Assembly (NCBI GenBank): GCA_039707465.1
Contig: CM077651.1
Location: 24,169,019-24,233,018 of the forward strand
Direction: 5' to 3'
Source of the DNA: Rhabdophis nuchalis
Lineage: Eukaryota > Chordata > Lepidosauria > Squamata > Natricidae
Length of the DNA stretch: 64,000 nt
Numbering within the stretch: the stretch's first letter is position 1; every line of letters begins with the position of its first letter. A program made the position numbers and the translations under genes. The notes below the pieces were generated by a model, which searched no databases, was not told the DNA's origin, and saw nothing but the letters and a program-made list of their open reading frames with translations. This document shows, piece by piece, positions 10,420 through 22,099 of the stretch.

Positions 10420-10870
10420 ATATTTAGTATTTATTAGTTTGTCAAACATGTACAAGATAGCAGGTACAAATATGAACATGAATATAAACAAAAGAAATGA
10501 GTAATGAGAAATAAATGGGGACAGTAGGACAGGGATGGTAGGCATGCTGATGCGCTTATGCACACACCCTCTTTATGGACCTCTTAGGAATGGGGTGAGG
10601 TCCACGGTAGACAGTTTAAAGTTGAAGCTGTGAGGGTTAGAGGATGTAACAACGGAATCAGGTAGAGCATTCCAGGCGTTGACCACTCTGTTCCTGAAGT
10701 CGAATTTTCTGCAATCGAGTTTGGAGCAGTTTACCTTGAGTTTGTATCGATTGCTTGCCCGTGTACTATTGAGGTTGAAGCTGAAGAAGTTGTTGACAGG
10801 TAAGATGTTGTACCAGACAATTTTGTGTACTGTGCTTAGATCATACCACATGTGGCATTCAGCATCCTCC
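10420..10870 (-). pseudogene. Non-LTR retrotransposon 3' end (family A)
   Basis: The minus-strand frame 10851-10573 ends an ORF2-like protein: 'KLDCRKFDFRNRVVNAWNAL' followed by 'PDSVV' and 'LSTVDLTPFLRG', the terminal wrapper typical of Jockey-superfamily LINEs, then a 3' UTR. A plus-strand copy of the 3' UTR lies at 56254-56452. It is 5'-truncated and so a dead copy. I do not assign it to CR1, Rex1 or another named family. Confidence 0.7.
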
Positions 10871-10884
10871 CCTGGAATCTAGAA

Positions 10885-10987
10885 CAGGGGTCTCCAACCT
10901 TTGCAACTTTAAGTCTGAAGGACTTCAGCTCCCAGAATTCTCCCAGAAATCCTTCAGACTTAAAGTTGCAGAGGTTGGAGACCCCTG
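10885..10987. mobile_element. Palindromic hAT-type MITE (CAGGGGTCTCCAACC)
   Basis: Starts caggggtctccaaccttt and ends in the inverse 'gaggttggagacccctg'; nearly the entire 103 bp folds back. Target duplication: atctagaa (10877-10884) and atttagaa (10988-10995), 7/8. Same family as 20384-20518. Confidence 0.88.
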
Positions 10988-10995
10988 ATTTAGAA

Positions 10996-12208
10996 GATGA
11001 CTTTCTCAGTGGATTTCAGAGGCAACTTTTATATTGGCAGCTGACTGTTATTTATCATTCACACATTTTTATGTAAGCTAGTGTATATAGTAAAGTATTA
11101 TGTAATGCCAGCTGGGTGATTAACATGTTACAGAATTTTATTGTGAACGGATAATAGCATATGTCAACCATATTTTACCGTTTGTGGGCTTTTAAAAAAG
11201 ATTTTAGCATATTTATATTTGGGTTTTTCCCAAGATTTTAAAGATCTCCCTGAATTGGGTAGGATATATTTCTAGATCCTGAGTGGGCAGTACCACTTTA
11301 TAAATATGCATCCTTAGCTCTAATAATGTTTCACTGGTGGGTTTGAGATAATTAGTTCACAATATTCAAAATTCATACTTGAGATTTTTTTTAAAAATTA
11401 GAATCAACCAAAATGAATCAAAAGAGAAGTATAGAACTCATCATTAAACAAGATGATGAAAAAAATAGCCAGTTGATTGATGCTTATGGAAACAGAACAT
11501 CTTTCCTATGCCAGTATGCTATACATAGGGATTGAGTCAGTCAACAAAATCTGGGAGATGATTGAATAACTTCAAATAGTACTCAGGGATTATTCCATCC
11601 CCATAAACGGTTTTATTCATTGGATCATTTCTACTTGCAGAAACTAGTCTCAATAATGATTTTTTCTGATCTCTCTGCATGTACAAGAAACAGCACCTTT
11701 TAAGAAAAGAAACACAAAATGATTGTGGTAATTTGGTGGTTTTTTTAATTCTTTGTTGTTATGATATCAGTCTCACTAATAGGCTTTTCTCATTTAGCCC
11801 TGTTCTGCAAGTTCCTGTAATTGTGAGAACAGTTGTTTCTCTGAAACTAGCTGCAGTTCTATTTGTTCCTCATAATTATGCCTCTATCAGTTTTGACAGC
11901 ATAGGGTCCAAGCAGCTCATGCTGTTTCAATATTGATAAGATTTAGTTTTCAACCTTTGCTTTAATTCTCACTTAGGGTCCACTTGCAGCAAAACATTCT
12001 CTTCAAAATGGTTATCGTATTAGAATTTTCAGAAGGATTTTGCTGATTGCTTTCAGTAAAAGTTACAAGTTTGTTTCCAGCAATAGAATTGGGATTATAG
12101 CTGTCTGTCCTTATGTAAGGCAGGGACTTTTATTACATTTGGGTCTTACAAATAAATATATCCATACTTTAAATAAAATAGTTATGGTACATGAAAACAT
12201 TCCTGGAA
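10996..12208. other. No gene or recognised repeat
   Basis: AT-rich unique-looking DNA; small frames only. Confidence 0.55.
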
Positions 12209-12372
12209 TGAATTTATTTTATTTTATTTTTTATTTTAAAATTTATACCCCGCCCTTCTCCTTGTTAGGACTCAGGGCGGCGCACAGGCATTATTAAAAA
12301 CCATAACAAACAATATATACTATGAAAAACATATTAAATTAAATTAAAACCCGTGCTAAAAACCCAGCACTG
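12209..12372 (-). mobile_element. L2/CR1-like LINE 3' UTR
   Basis: Reverse complement of the family tail: a T-rich start (the A-rich tail), then 'ataccccgcccttctcc', 'gactcagggcggcgcac' and 'cccgtgctaaaaacccagc'. Only about 160 bp were inserted. Confidence 0.82.
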
Positions 12373-12479
12373 TACATTTAACCATGGCATAAGGTAGCAG
12401 ATCTGTTTAATACTGCCAATGTTTTACAGATTTAAAATCTTAAATATTAGTTTTTAAAATATTATATATCATACAGGTA

Positions 12480-12930
12480 TTTCTTTAAAAATGTGTAATG
12501 TGTTGTTGGAGTTTGCAGCAGCAATCACATCCAAAAAGCACACACAAGTAACTGATTCAGCAGGATCCAATAACTTTTCTTTATATATACTGTAACACAT
12601 GAAGTAAATATACAATACCAAAAACAGATTTTCCACCGTGATAGTAAATACAAGCAAACACAGGCAAATAAGAGAAGTTTCAGTTTCAATTCAGAGCAGC
12701 AGACTAGTTTGCAGCTTTTAGTACAGAAGTTAAGCTAAGCCACGCCCAGGCTCCTCGCTGTCTCCTTGTCACTCACACAGCAAATACTGTTTCAGTTCCC
12801 AAACAGCCCTCATTGGCTGACCCAGTTACCATGTCTCTTCATTGACTGACCTTGTTACCACATCTCTGCCAAGTCATGAACTCTCATAAACACTGACATG
12901 TGTTAATGTTGCTTGCTATAAACATAACAC
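12480..12930 (-). mobile_element. Candidate LTR-like repeat
   Basis: Contains 'gccacgcccaggctcc', 'cattggctgacccag' and 'cattgactgacc' (CCAAT-like on the minus strand) and a directional base-composition change, as in an LTR. Termini and a target duplication were not resolved; low confidence. Confidence 0.3.
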
Positions 12931-15900
12931 TATAATTTTGGCACAGAACACTCATTGTTTTTCTTTTCTGTAACAGTATGCCTTGGTTCTTATCAGATTA
13001 AGAGTTCTTATCAGATTAATGTCAGCCCTGGATCCATCTTTGGATAGACTTTACAGGGCTGCCAAATAAGAATTTTGTTCAAGATGGAGTCCCTGAGGTA
13101 ATTCTGTCTTCCACCGTTCATCTGCCTTAATTTATTTTCTTGATGACCCCAAAGAAATTAGTGGAACAGCAGAACAGAGTATCTCCAAATGCCAAGATCT
13201 CCTAGCTTTTTGTCATATTCTTTAACTGCTATTAGTTTCCTAGAGTCTTTTAAGCATATTTGTTCTTTACCCCTTGCTGAAGAAAAGCTCTTTTGTTTCA
13301 TCTTTGTGCTCAAGTCCCACTGTATGTCTCTGCTTCCTTTTTCACCTAAAGTTGTTGAGAGAGTTTTCATCTTACAAATGAGTCTTCATCTGTCTTTTAG
13401 TAGCCTTCTCAATCTACATCAACTAAGATTTCAGACAGGGCACTCAAATTGGATGGCACTTTATCAATGATATCTGGTGACCAAGTTACATTATCTTATA
13501 TTGGTATTGATCTTTTGGGACCTGATAGCAGTTAGTGACAGCGTTGACCATTAGTATTTGGACATTACTGGTAGTGCACCTGATTAGCTTTGATTTCTTG
13601 TTCATTTTCAAAATTGTTTGATGGGTTTCAGTGTGAAGAATTTCCCCTTATAGTTGGTATCTTTCCCAGGAATTAATGAGAAGTCTTATTTTGTTGACTC
13701 TTCCTTTGGATACTTTGATTCATGATGATCAAGAAATCTAATAACATAATTATATTGATCATATTGCAGTCTACTGATCTTCTGGCTCTTGATTACAATG
13801 CTTGATCAATGGTGATGGAATGCCTTACAAACATTTTCATTTGGTTCTCACTGCTTGAAAGTGAATATGGACAAAACTGAAATTATTTATTTGTTCATTA
13901 TTTTTCATTTCAATCCCACTGCAGCCTAAGTGAATCTTAGTATTTGGATTTTTATGCTTTAACCTGATTTTTTCTTTCCATGAGTCTTTCCCCATTTGTG
14001 TCTAGGACTCCGAGATTGCTCCAATTTCTTCTGATTGCATCCTCAAGAACTTGATTGATGAACAACAATGTCTATTTATTGTTTCTGTAACTAGAGTTTC
14101 TAAATTTCATTAAGAGAAGATCTGCAGGGTGCAGGGGTTTCTGATGGAAGTGACTGCAGTTCTACTACTCTCTGCTTTTTTTGTCACTATTTTCGATACT
14201 GTCCATTATTCCCTGAAATTCTGACAAAACACAAATTCAGTAAGTACACACACACATATTGTGTAATTTGTCAAGTTACACAAGCAAAATATGTCATTAC
14301 ACTGTGCACCCTAAGGAGAACATCTGATGTTTTAAGAAAAGTTAAAAAGTATGACATACATTTTCTTAGCTCTGTAAAAATAACTCTGCCGAGAGGAACA
14401 ATGCTCTTAACAGGATTAATTAATTCAAGTAGATTAATCAGTTCTTAGCCACCATCAAACTTGCTTAGGCAAGACCACACTGTATGCTGTGAACTAATTT
14501 AATAAACATAATAACTGCCGCCTAGGTCTCTAGTTATTATCATCTGTGCCAATTAGACTGCTCATTTATGAGCATACCCTGAGTGTTAATGTGGTATTTT
14601 GTTGCTTATTAACTATTCCATTTGTAAACACAAAAGAGTGGCTAACATCTCCTAAGTCTTCAATATAATTTTTCAGTGCCTCCTAGCCTAGAAATACAGA
14701 AGCTATCAATACCAATGTAGGAGGATTATTGACAGTAGAGGTTTAAATTTCTCATCAGTTCCCTTCCTTTTTGATTAGCAAGTGAAGAAGGGATGGAGAG
14801 AGAACAAAGCTAAAGAATACATAATATAGAGACACAGCATTAACATTCAATTAATATTGAATGTAAATTTTTCAGCTTACAAGAGATAAGTGGGAGAGTA
14901 GGTTTCATTGGTGAATTGGCTCTCTTGAATTACCTAGATCCTCCTGTAGTCATTTACGCAGAAACAAACAGCTACTAGGATTTGTGAAATGTAATGAAAT
15001 ATCAGTAATATTCCTCAATAGCTAGGCATGCCTATTCAAAGTAACGATGCTTTTATTGCTGTATTTGTTTGTTTGCAGAGCAAATGTGAATTTAAGCAGG
15101 CTGGGGAAATTTATTGATTATTTTTAGAATTAAAATTCTGCATTTTGGAGAGGCAATTATTCAATTTGTTATTTGTTTTTAAGAGATGGGTTGCTTCTGG
15201 TTAAGTCTTAATGTACAGTTCTAAATAAATAGGAAATAAAACTATGTATATATTTCCATGTTTAGCAGAGAGCCATTTTTCTCTGTAGAAATGCCTACAT
15301 CTTCACTAAAGATAATAGCCCTATTTTTATGGAGGATAAAACCAAGATGCCAAGTTCATCCCCAGTTGCATAAAGTGTGAAAAGAAATACATACTCTGGA
15401 TGAAAATGTGACAGATAATTTGAACATGAAAGGAAGATTAAGTTACTTCATTCAAATATTACTCATCTTTCTTATTCTTTGCCAAATCAGTATGTCCTGG
15501 ACGATAAGTTGCATAATCAATATACATTTGTTCATTTAATTACAATATCTGTACTTTTGTTTGTCAGGCTGCTTTCCTGTTGCCTCAAACTGAAAGTAAG
15601 ATTTACTGAGATGAAACAGATGGGATTACAAGAATATCAGCAACTGAACTATTTAGAGCCAATTTTTTTCTATATATTAAGCTATCATCTTATTAGTTTT
15701 GTTTCTAACAGACTTCCTGTGAGATATTTTTTCACTGTTAATGGAAAAACTTGCGGATTGTTGTGTTATATAACTGTGTCTTGAGTCTTTGTCAGTCTGG
15801 AAAACAACAATTGCACTATTTAAGTGATTCCACAGTTAATGTATTTCATTCCATTTACACTAGAATTAAAACAAAAAGTGCAGGTTATAATAGCAGTAAT

Positions 15901-16540
15901 TCTGCTCTCTGTAAATCTCTGGGTCATGGAAGAGTTATTTCACATCATATTAAGGAAAGTCTAGACTCCGTAGACAGGTTGAGTGATTTGCTCAATAACC
16001 TCAAGCAACCAGGACCTGAGGGAGCTTTTGAAATATCACACTGTATTATTTCTTTTGTGTTTCAGCTGGGTGAAGTTCATTAATGTAAGCTATTGATGAT
16101 ACAAAGACTTTTATGCCAAGTGATCTTGAATGTCTCAACTTATAACTTAGCTTTTTCCCTATCATGGAACATTTGCTTGTATACTAAGTATTGTTTAAAT
16201 TGAATAGCACTTAGGAGCCTACATACTGAAGTGAGGTGCACAAAGTTATTGTTAAGAAATTGGCCAGAATTGCTGGGAAAAAAGAACAGAATAGACAGAC
16301 AGAGAGGAAAGAAAAAAAGCTAGGAAAAGTTGTGAGGCTGAGTGAAATAGAAAGAATAAGGCAGTATGGATAGTAATGGCTTACCAATAGTAACTGATAT
16401 ATATCACATATGGTAATTGTAAAGTTGCCAAGAAAAAATGTCAAAGTTAAGCCGATGGGAAATATAAAAAATGAACTAGGAAGCTGAGAGAACGGCAGGA
16501 AAAAGAATAAATATTTTTGAAAAGGCCTTAGGCTACTACT
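12931..16540. other. Mostly unassigned, possible very old LINE debris
   Basis: No gene. 13450-13990 loosely resembles reverse-transcriptase debris (a short 'VNMDKTEI'-like frame near 13860), but the match is too weak to annotate. 12987-13022 is a tandem 18-bp word. The remainder is AT-rich with no named repeat. Confidence 0.4.
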
Positions 16541-16544
16541 TGAC

Positions 16545-17094
16545 TAGAAACCGACTATGTGACACCCCTCCTGCGCGAGCTGCACTGGCTCCCTGTGGCC
16601 TTCTGGGTGTGCGTCAAGGTGCTAGTAACCATCTTTAAAGCGCTCCATGACACGGGACCTGGTTACTTGCAGGACCGCCTCCTACCACACACCTCCCTTC
16701 GACCTGTCCGCTCCCACAGGGTGGGCCTCCTCAGGGTGCCATCAGCTAGCCAATGCCGGCTGGCGCCGCCCAGGGGAAGAGCCTTCTCTGTGGTGGGCCC
16801 CGCCCTCTGGAATGACCTTCCCCCCGACCTCCGTACAATCACGGACCTGCGCCTCTTCTGCCGGACACTAAAAACTCACCTATTTCAGATGGCCGGCCTG
16901 GCATAATTTTAAGATGGTTTTAGTAGGGTATTAAATTTATTTTAGCACAGGCCTGTATATTTAATCTATTTTAATTATTTTGTATTGTATTTATTGAATG
17001 CTGTTTTATTGTTTCCTGTGCACCACCCCGAGTCCCTTCGGGGAGATAGTGCGGTTTATAAATCTAATTAATTAAATAAATAAATAATAAATAT
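16545..17094 (+). mobile_element. L2/CR1-like LINE, 3' end
   Basis: The frame at 16559-16906 encodes 'TPLLRELHWLPVAFWV', 'FKALHDTGPGYLQDRLLPHT', 'GRAFSVVGPALWNDLPPDLR' and the closing 'FQMAGLA', with no internal stop. It is followed by 'caccaccccgagtcccttcg' and an 'aattaaataaataaataa' tail. The 5' break is just before the HITP block. Confidence 0.87.
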
Positions 17095-17144
17095 TAACCC
17101 TGTGAGATGAAGCTGTTACTTACTAGGGCAATTTAAGGGTCATA

Positions 17145-17792
17145 TATTAGTATATGACTCGATTGCCCAAGGATCTATTGATACAGTTCTACGGGGGAAT
17201 TATTGAGTCTGTCATTGTACCTCAATAATAGTCTGGTTTGGTACAGCAACCAAATAGTAGGGGTACAGACTTCAACAGATAGTTAGGACTGCAGAAATAA
17301 CAATTGCAACCAGCCTGCCTTCCATTGAGGATCTGTATTCTGCATAGACCATAAAGAGTGCTGAGAAAATATCTAGAGACCCCCTCACATCCTGGACATA
17401 AACTGTTTCAACTTCTCTGCTTAGTATGCTGCTACAGGGCATTCAATACCAAAACAGCTAGACACAAAGATACCCGACCCCCTGCCATCACTTTGCTGAA
17501 CACCTTTCTCACAGCAGTGTCTTAGGCCTAAAGATATTTACCCGTGTAGTAGGGCTACATTGCTTTTACTCTTCTCATCTTCTCATTCTTTCTTATCTTT
17601 TCATATTTCCTATTATCTTCCCTAATAGTATCTTATGATTTATCACGTTGCTTGTATCTTATGATTAGTAATTGTAACTATGATTTATGATCTATCACTT
17701 TGTTGTTTGTAAGTACACTGAGAGCTTATGCACCAGAGACAAATTCCTTGTGTGTCCAATCACACTTGGCCAATAAAGAATTCTATATGTAA
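17145..17792 (+). pseudogene. Non-LTR retrotransposon 3' end (family B)
   Basis: With several frame breaks it reads as the C-terminal part of a reverse-transcriptase protein: 'QFYGGIIESVI', 'PSIEDLY'-like, 'PSHPGHKLFQLL'-like, 'FNTKTARHKDT'. A 3' UTR follows, ending 'ccttgtgtgtccaatcac', 'ttggccaataaagaattc'. A minus-strand copy of the 3' UTR is at 19690-19935. The copy is inactive; the family is not named from sequence alone. Confidence 0.7.
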
Positions 17793-19689
17793 TGATTTTA
17801 ATATGACACATGGCTATCTACTTTTTCCTTCTAAGCCTGACGGCTAATGATTCCAAGATATCAACCTGCTTTTTTGTTTTGTTTTGAGTCTTGTCCAGTA
17901 AAAAGGAACAATTTAGTTCTACCCTAGATTTGGCTATAAAAGGGATGTTATTTTAAATGGAATCTGCAAATATTCATCTTGAATATAAATTAATATAAAA
18001 AATAAGACAGTCTAGGACTAAATTAGTAATCATATAAGATATGCACTATTATTCCCATAACTTCCTATTTACTATATAGCTACAACAATAGAAAACAATC
18101 TGAAATCATTGATATGTTTTCAAATTATTTTGTTTTTCAGTGGAAACGTTGCTCTAAAATTACAATAATACCTATTTAATTAGTGGTCACACAGAGTATC
18201 AGTACAATATATGCTCTCCTTCAGCAAGTCTGTTAAAAGATCTTTGTTCTAACCAAAAGTGTTACATATCAATATTTTGTTCTTGCTAGAAGTGTGCATT
18301 TTATCACAGATTTAAGTCAGTAGATGGCTCTCTTGAGTTTCCCTTGGTACACCTAACATTGTAAATAGCTACCCTAGATTTTCAAATTATAAGAGAATTT
18401 ATTTTTCTTCGTGATTTTAAAAGAAAACCTTACTCAATTTCAGTGTTCGTTTCGCATCATTTTCTACCCCACATTTTCTCATGAATATGCATCCTCATTT
18501 TTCATACAGTATCAGATATACAAACTGAATTTTTTGTGACTAAATTCACAATGTTTCCAAAGTGGAAATGATATAGAATAAATAAAATGAGGAAGAAGTA
18601 GAGAGGAAACTTACCATTAGTAACAGATTTATTCATCACATATGGTAATTGCAAGACCACCTGATTAAATAATATGGCTCTAGTTTAGATATTAGTTTTT
18701 ACATTAGTAGTTTATTAGTAGTTTTCCTGCAGGTGAAATGCACAGATATACCAACCAACCTACATACCAACTTAATTAATCAATTGGTGAAAAACCCTTT
18801 ACATTCCTTGAAGTTTGATTTTATTCTCTGTCTTGCATGAAAATTCCACAAGTAAAGAACTGTTTGTCAATAGCCTCTAAATGTCTTCTTTAGTGTTTAA
18901 AAGCTGTTATAAAATAATTCAATTTCCACATTCATTTTGCCCTGCCAAATAATAGTAAAGAGATATGTATAGATATGGATTTCTTACACACAAAGGAAAC
19001 AGAAAGGCCAAAGGAGACATAATTATTCCCAAGAATAATCATGGGATTATATCCAGAATATTACTGGTAAAATATTATACATATGTATACATATAGGCAT
19101 CCTATAATAATTTTCATTTCTTTGTTATAATTCTGTTTTCGGTTGCTTTTACAAAGGGATGAAGATACTCAAAGGCTTTTAAGGAGTAAATGTCTGCAGA
19201 CATTAAATCCTAGATGGAAGGCAACTGTGATTTACTTCCTGATCCTGTCACTATTAGACTGTATGGGTTAATTTCCTATTTTTGTCTTAATTTGAGGAAC
19301 TTTAAATCTTTAAATGGTCCTTATTAAGTTCTGCAAATTGAAGATTAGTTCCCTCCTATTTGGTGTCCTCTGTCCATGGTCCTGATCTGTTTTTCCAAAA
19401 CAGAAGAATGCTGGAAATTCCTTCAAAGTTCCCATGCGTATGTAACATTCTATTTAATCAGCAAACATTCATCTTAAGAATTAATATATTATGCTGCAGT
19501 TCAATGTTTTTTTGTGTGTGCCTTCAAGTCACCCAGCTGGCTTTGTGCCTAAGGTGGGGATTAGAATTCATGGCCTTCCAGATTCTAGTTGGTGCCTTAA
19601 CTACTACAACAGATTCCCTAATATATTTCCAGGTAAAGTACAGATTTGACAAGCACTGTAGAATGTCAGCTATGTCAATTGTTGCCTTA
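17793..19689. other. No gene or recognised repeat
   Basis: AT-rich intronic or intergenic DNA. No supported element was seen. Confidence 0.5.
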
Positions 19690-19935
19690 ATAGAACAGAA
19701 TAGAATAGAATATTCTTCATTGGGCAAGTATGATTGGACATCATACTTCAGTTTGTCTCCATGCATAAGCTCTCAGTTATATACAAATAACAAAGTGATA
19801 CATCATATATCATAAATCATATTTACTATCATATATCATAAGATAGAAACAACAAATGATAAATCATAAGATAATAAAAGAAGAAGGTAGTAGGAAAGAT
19901 GAGAGATGAAAAGATGAGCTGAGAAGGATAATAGC
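19690..19935 (-). mobile_element. Family B LINE 3' UTR
   Basis: Begins with 'agaacagaatagaatagaat' (the inverse of an ATTCT tail) and continues 'ttcattgggcaagtatgatt', 'catgcataagctctcag' and 'aacaaagtgatacatc', the reverse complement of 17640-17790. Confidence 0.75.
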
Positions 19936-20247
19936 AATAAAACCAACTATAGATATGTAGGTATTAAAGCTATTGTAAATATTCACTTGTTCTGAAAGAA
20001 TCTCTAAAATAAGCTCCCTATAAAAGTAGTTATATTGAATTTACTTAGTGTCACTTTAAAATTTAAAGGGATAATACTATTTTTACATCTTTGACTTTAG
20101 AGAAAGCAAACAAACCCCGGGAACAAGAATTAAAATAAAAGCATTTATTTCTATAGTTTATATTGGTGCCCATTTCATAGGGGAGCAAACAGGTTAACAT
20201 ATGAATAATATGATTAATCAATAATCCAAAAGGAAAGGCCCAGAGTG

Positions 20248-20375
20248 GTCCTGTCAAACTGCCCATGGTCTAGATATGTCATGCACAGGCCATGCCCATC
20301 CCAGCTCCACAAAAGCAAAAAAAATCACGAAAAGTCGTGATCTGGCCTGTGATGCGATCGAGTTTGATCGTGGTG
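20248..20375. mobile_element. hAT-type MITE (TGTCAAACT family), decayed
   Basis: 'cctgtcaaactgcccatgg' at the left and 'gcgatcgagtttgatcgtgg' at the right are the eroded ends of the same family as 48255-48661 and 57281-57379. It abuts the MITE at 20384. Confidence 0.6.
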
Positions 20376-20383
20376 GTCTAGAG

Positions 20384-20518
20384 CAGGGGTCTCCAACCTT
20401 GGCAACTTTAAGCCTGGCGGACTTCAACTCCTAGAATACCCCAGCTATCTTTGCTGGCTGGGGAATTCTGGGAGTTGAAGTCCGCCAGGCTTAAAGTTGC
20501 CAAGGTTGGAGACCCCTG
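20384..20518. mobile_element. hAT-type MITE with perfect 48-bp inverted repeats
   Basis: Arms 20384-20431 and 20471-20518 are exact reverse complements (outer bases caggggtctccaacc). They are flanked by identical 8-bp duplications gtctagag at 20376-20383 and 20519-20526. The intact arms and duplication mark it as one of the youngest insertions here. Confidence 0.95.
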
Positions 20519-20526
20519 GTCTAGAG

Positions 20527-22099
20527 TCAATAACCACAAAATACCAATCTACCACAAAAAACCAATTGCTAATGCTCTATTTTGTGCATTGAATTTTTGA
20601 GGAAAGTATTGGGTATTATTATTAAAGTCCCAAAAACATTTAGCTGAAATGACAATGCTATACATATTTAGAAAATTTTGGCTTTGACAGTGCACTGGGG
20701 TATAGAGATACAATCTATAAGCAATCCATACAAGTGTGTTTGAAGGAAAAAATATGTACAAAATCAAAGTGCATCTTGCATTCCAATCAAATGATGTAAA
20801 GCTATGGATTTCTGGGTGTTTTGAAGTTCATTTTCATTTATGACACTTAGAGCCATTTCAACTGGGTGGAAATTTACAGAACAAATGCCTCCTATCTCTT
20901 TTCTCTCTCTTCAGTATTAGCAGTCAGGATGTTTACATGGAAAGAAAAGTTCATAAGTGATTCTTCTAGGTGACCATCTTTATAATTAGCACATAACTTC
21001 AAACCTGCTTTGTTCCATGCGGCCACATCTACTAGCAGCTGATTTAATTAGTGCTGTCTTTGCATAGCAACAAAATAATTGTATGCACTGATTCTCAAAG
21101 GCCATATAATTTGAATACATGTGACATTGATAGTGGACAATCTGTGTGGTGGGCTAGGATATCTTTGGATTAAGGTAAATAAGAGATGTCCAAATGTTGT
21201 CAGGGGTTTCTACACCTTTAATTGCACATAAAAATGCTGAAAGGATGGGGATGACATCAATCAACCACACTTTTGTTTATAGATAAACTAGCACTTGTTT
21301 TTTTGTCTTGATAACTTGATGATCTGTAACAAACAGGCTATTTCACTGGAGTGTGAATTAATTAAAATTATTTGCTTCACTACTTGTCACAAATAATCAC
21401 TGAATGTTTTAAAAAAAAATTCTAGCCTTATAAAATCCAAAATGGTTAAGATTTAGTTCATAAAACAACAATCGCTAACATTTCTTGATTGCCAGCAGTA
21501 TAGTTGAACAGAGATGTTTATAAATCGACAAGTAAATGCTTGAATATTATTAGAATGGACTTATTTCTACCCTTGGTGCATCTTTGTTGTCTATTTAGGG
21601 AGATTATACCTTTTGTATACCTGTACTCTCTTTGTCTGTAGGCATGTACAGGTTGCTTTTTAAAACTATAAATGTGTGTATTTTGTTTCGGTACTAAACA
21701 TTTCGGATTCCCCCCCTCTTTTTCTCCCTCTAAACGTTTTCCTTTCAAATGATTACTTATGAGCCTGAAGGGTCCACCCCCCCCCTTTTTTTTTCTCTCT
21801 CTCTCTCTCTCCTAACCAGACCCAAACAACTCCTGAGACATCAGGAGCCGAGGTTCAATTTGTAGGCATTCGACTGTTATGTAGTCTAGGAATATAAGAT
21901 CTAAAAGCAGGTGTGAACTGGAGCAAAAAGAAACGGGGCTCCCTCTTTCCTTCCTTCCTTCCCCTTCTCGTCCTGCTTGATTTAGTGGCAATTCACATTC
22001 GCGAAAAGTAGCAGCGTCTCCAAGCAAAATGAAGCGAGGAATGCAGGAAGAATCGGGCGAAATCGAGGTTGAAAATTGGACAGTTGGGTTTTTGGGGAG
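20527..22099. other. Upstream flank of the promoter, no recognised gene
   Basis: AT-rich to about 21.7 kb, then C8-10, T9 and CT runs (21776-21813) that mark the transition into the GC-rich promoter region. No transposon was recognised; any conserved enhancers would be here but cannot be shown without alignment. Confidence 0.5.

Noticed and set aside
13170..13990. Reverse-transcriptase remnant
   Set aside because: Only a short NMDKTEI-like word; not enough to separate from chance.
1..22000. FGF14 exon 1B upstream of exon 1A
   Set aside because: No frame resembling the B-type N terminus with a donor was seen; it probably lies further upstream outside the window.
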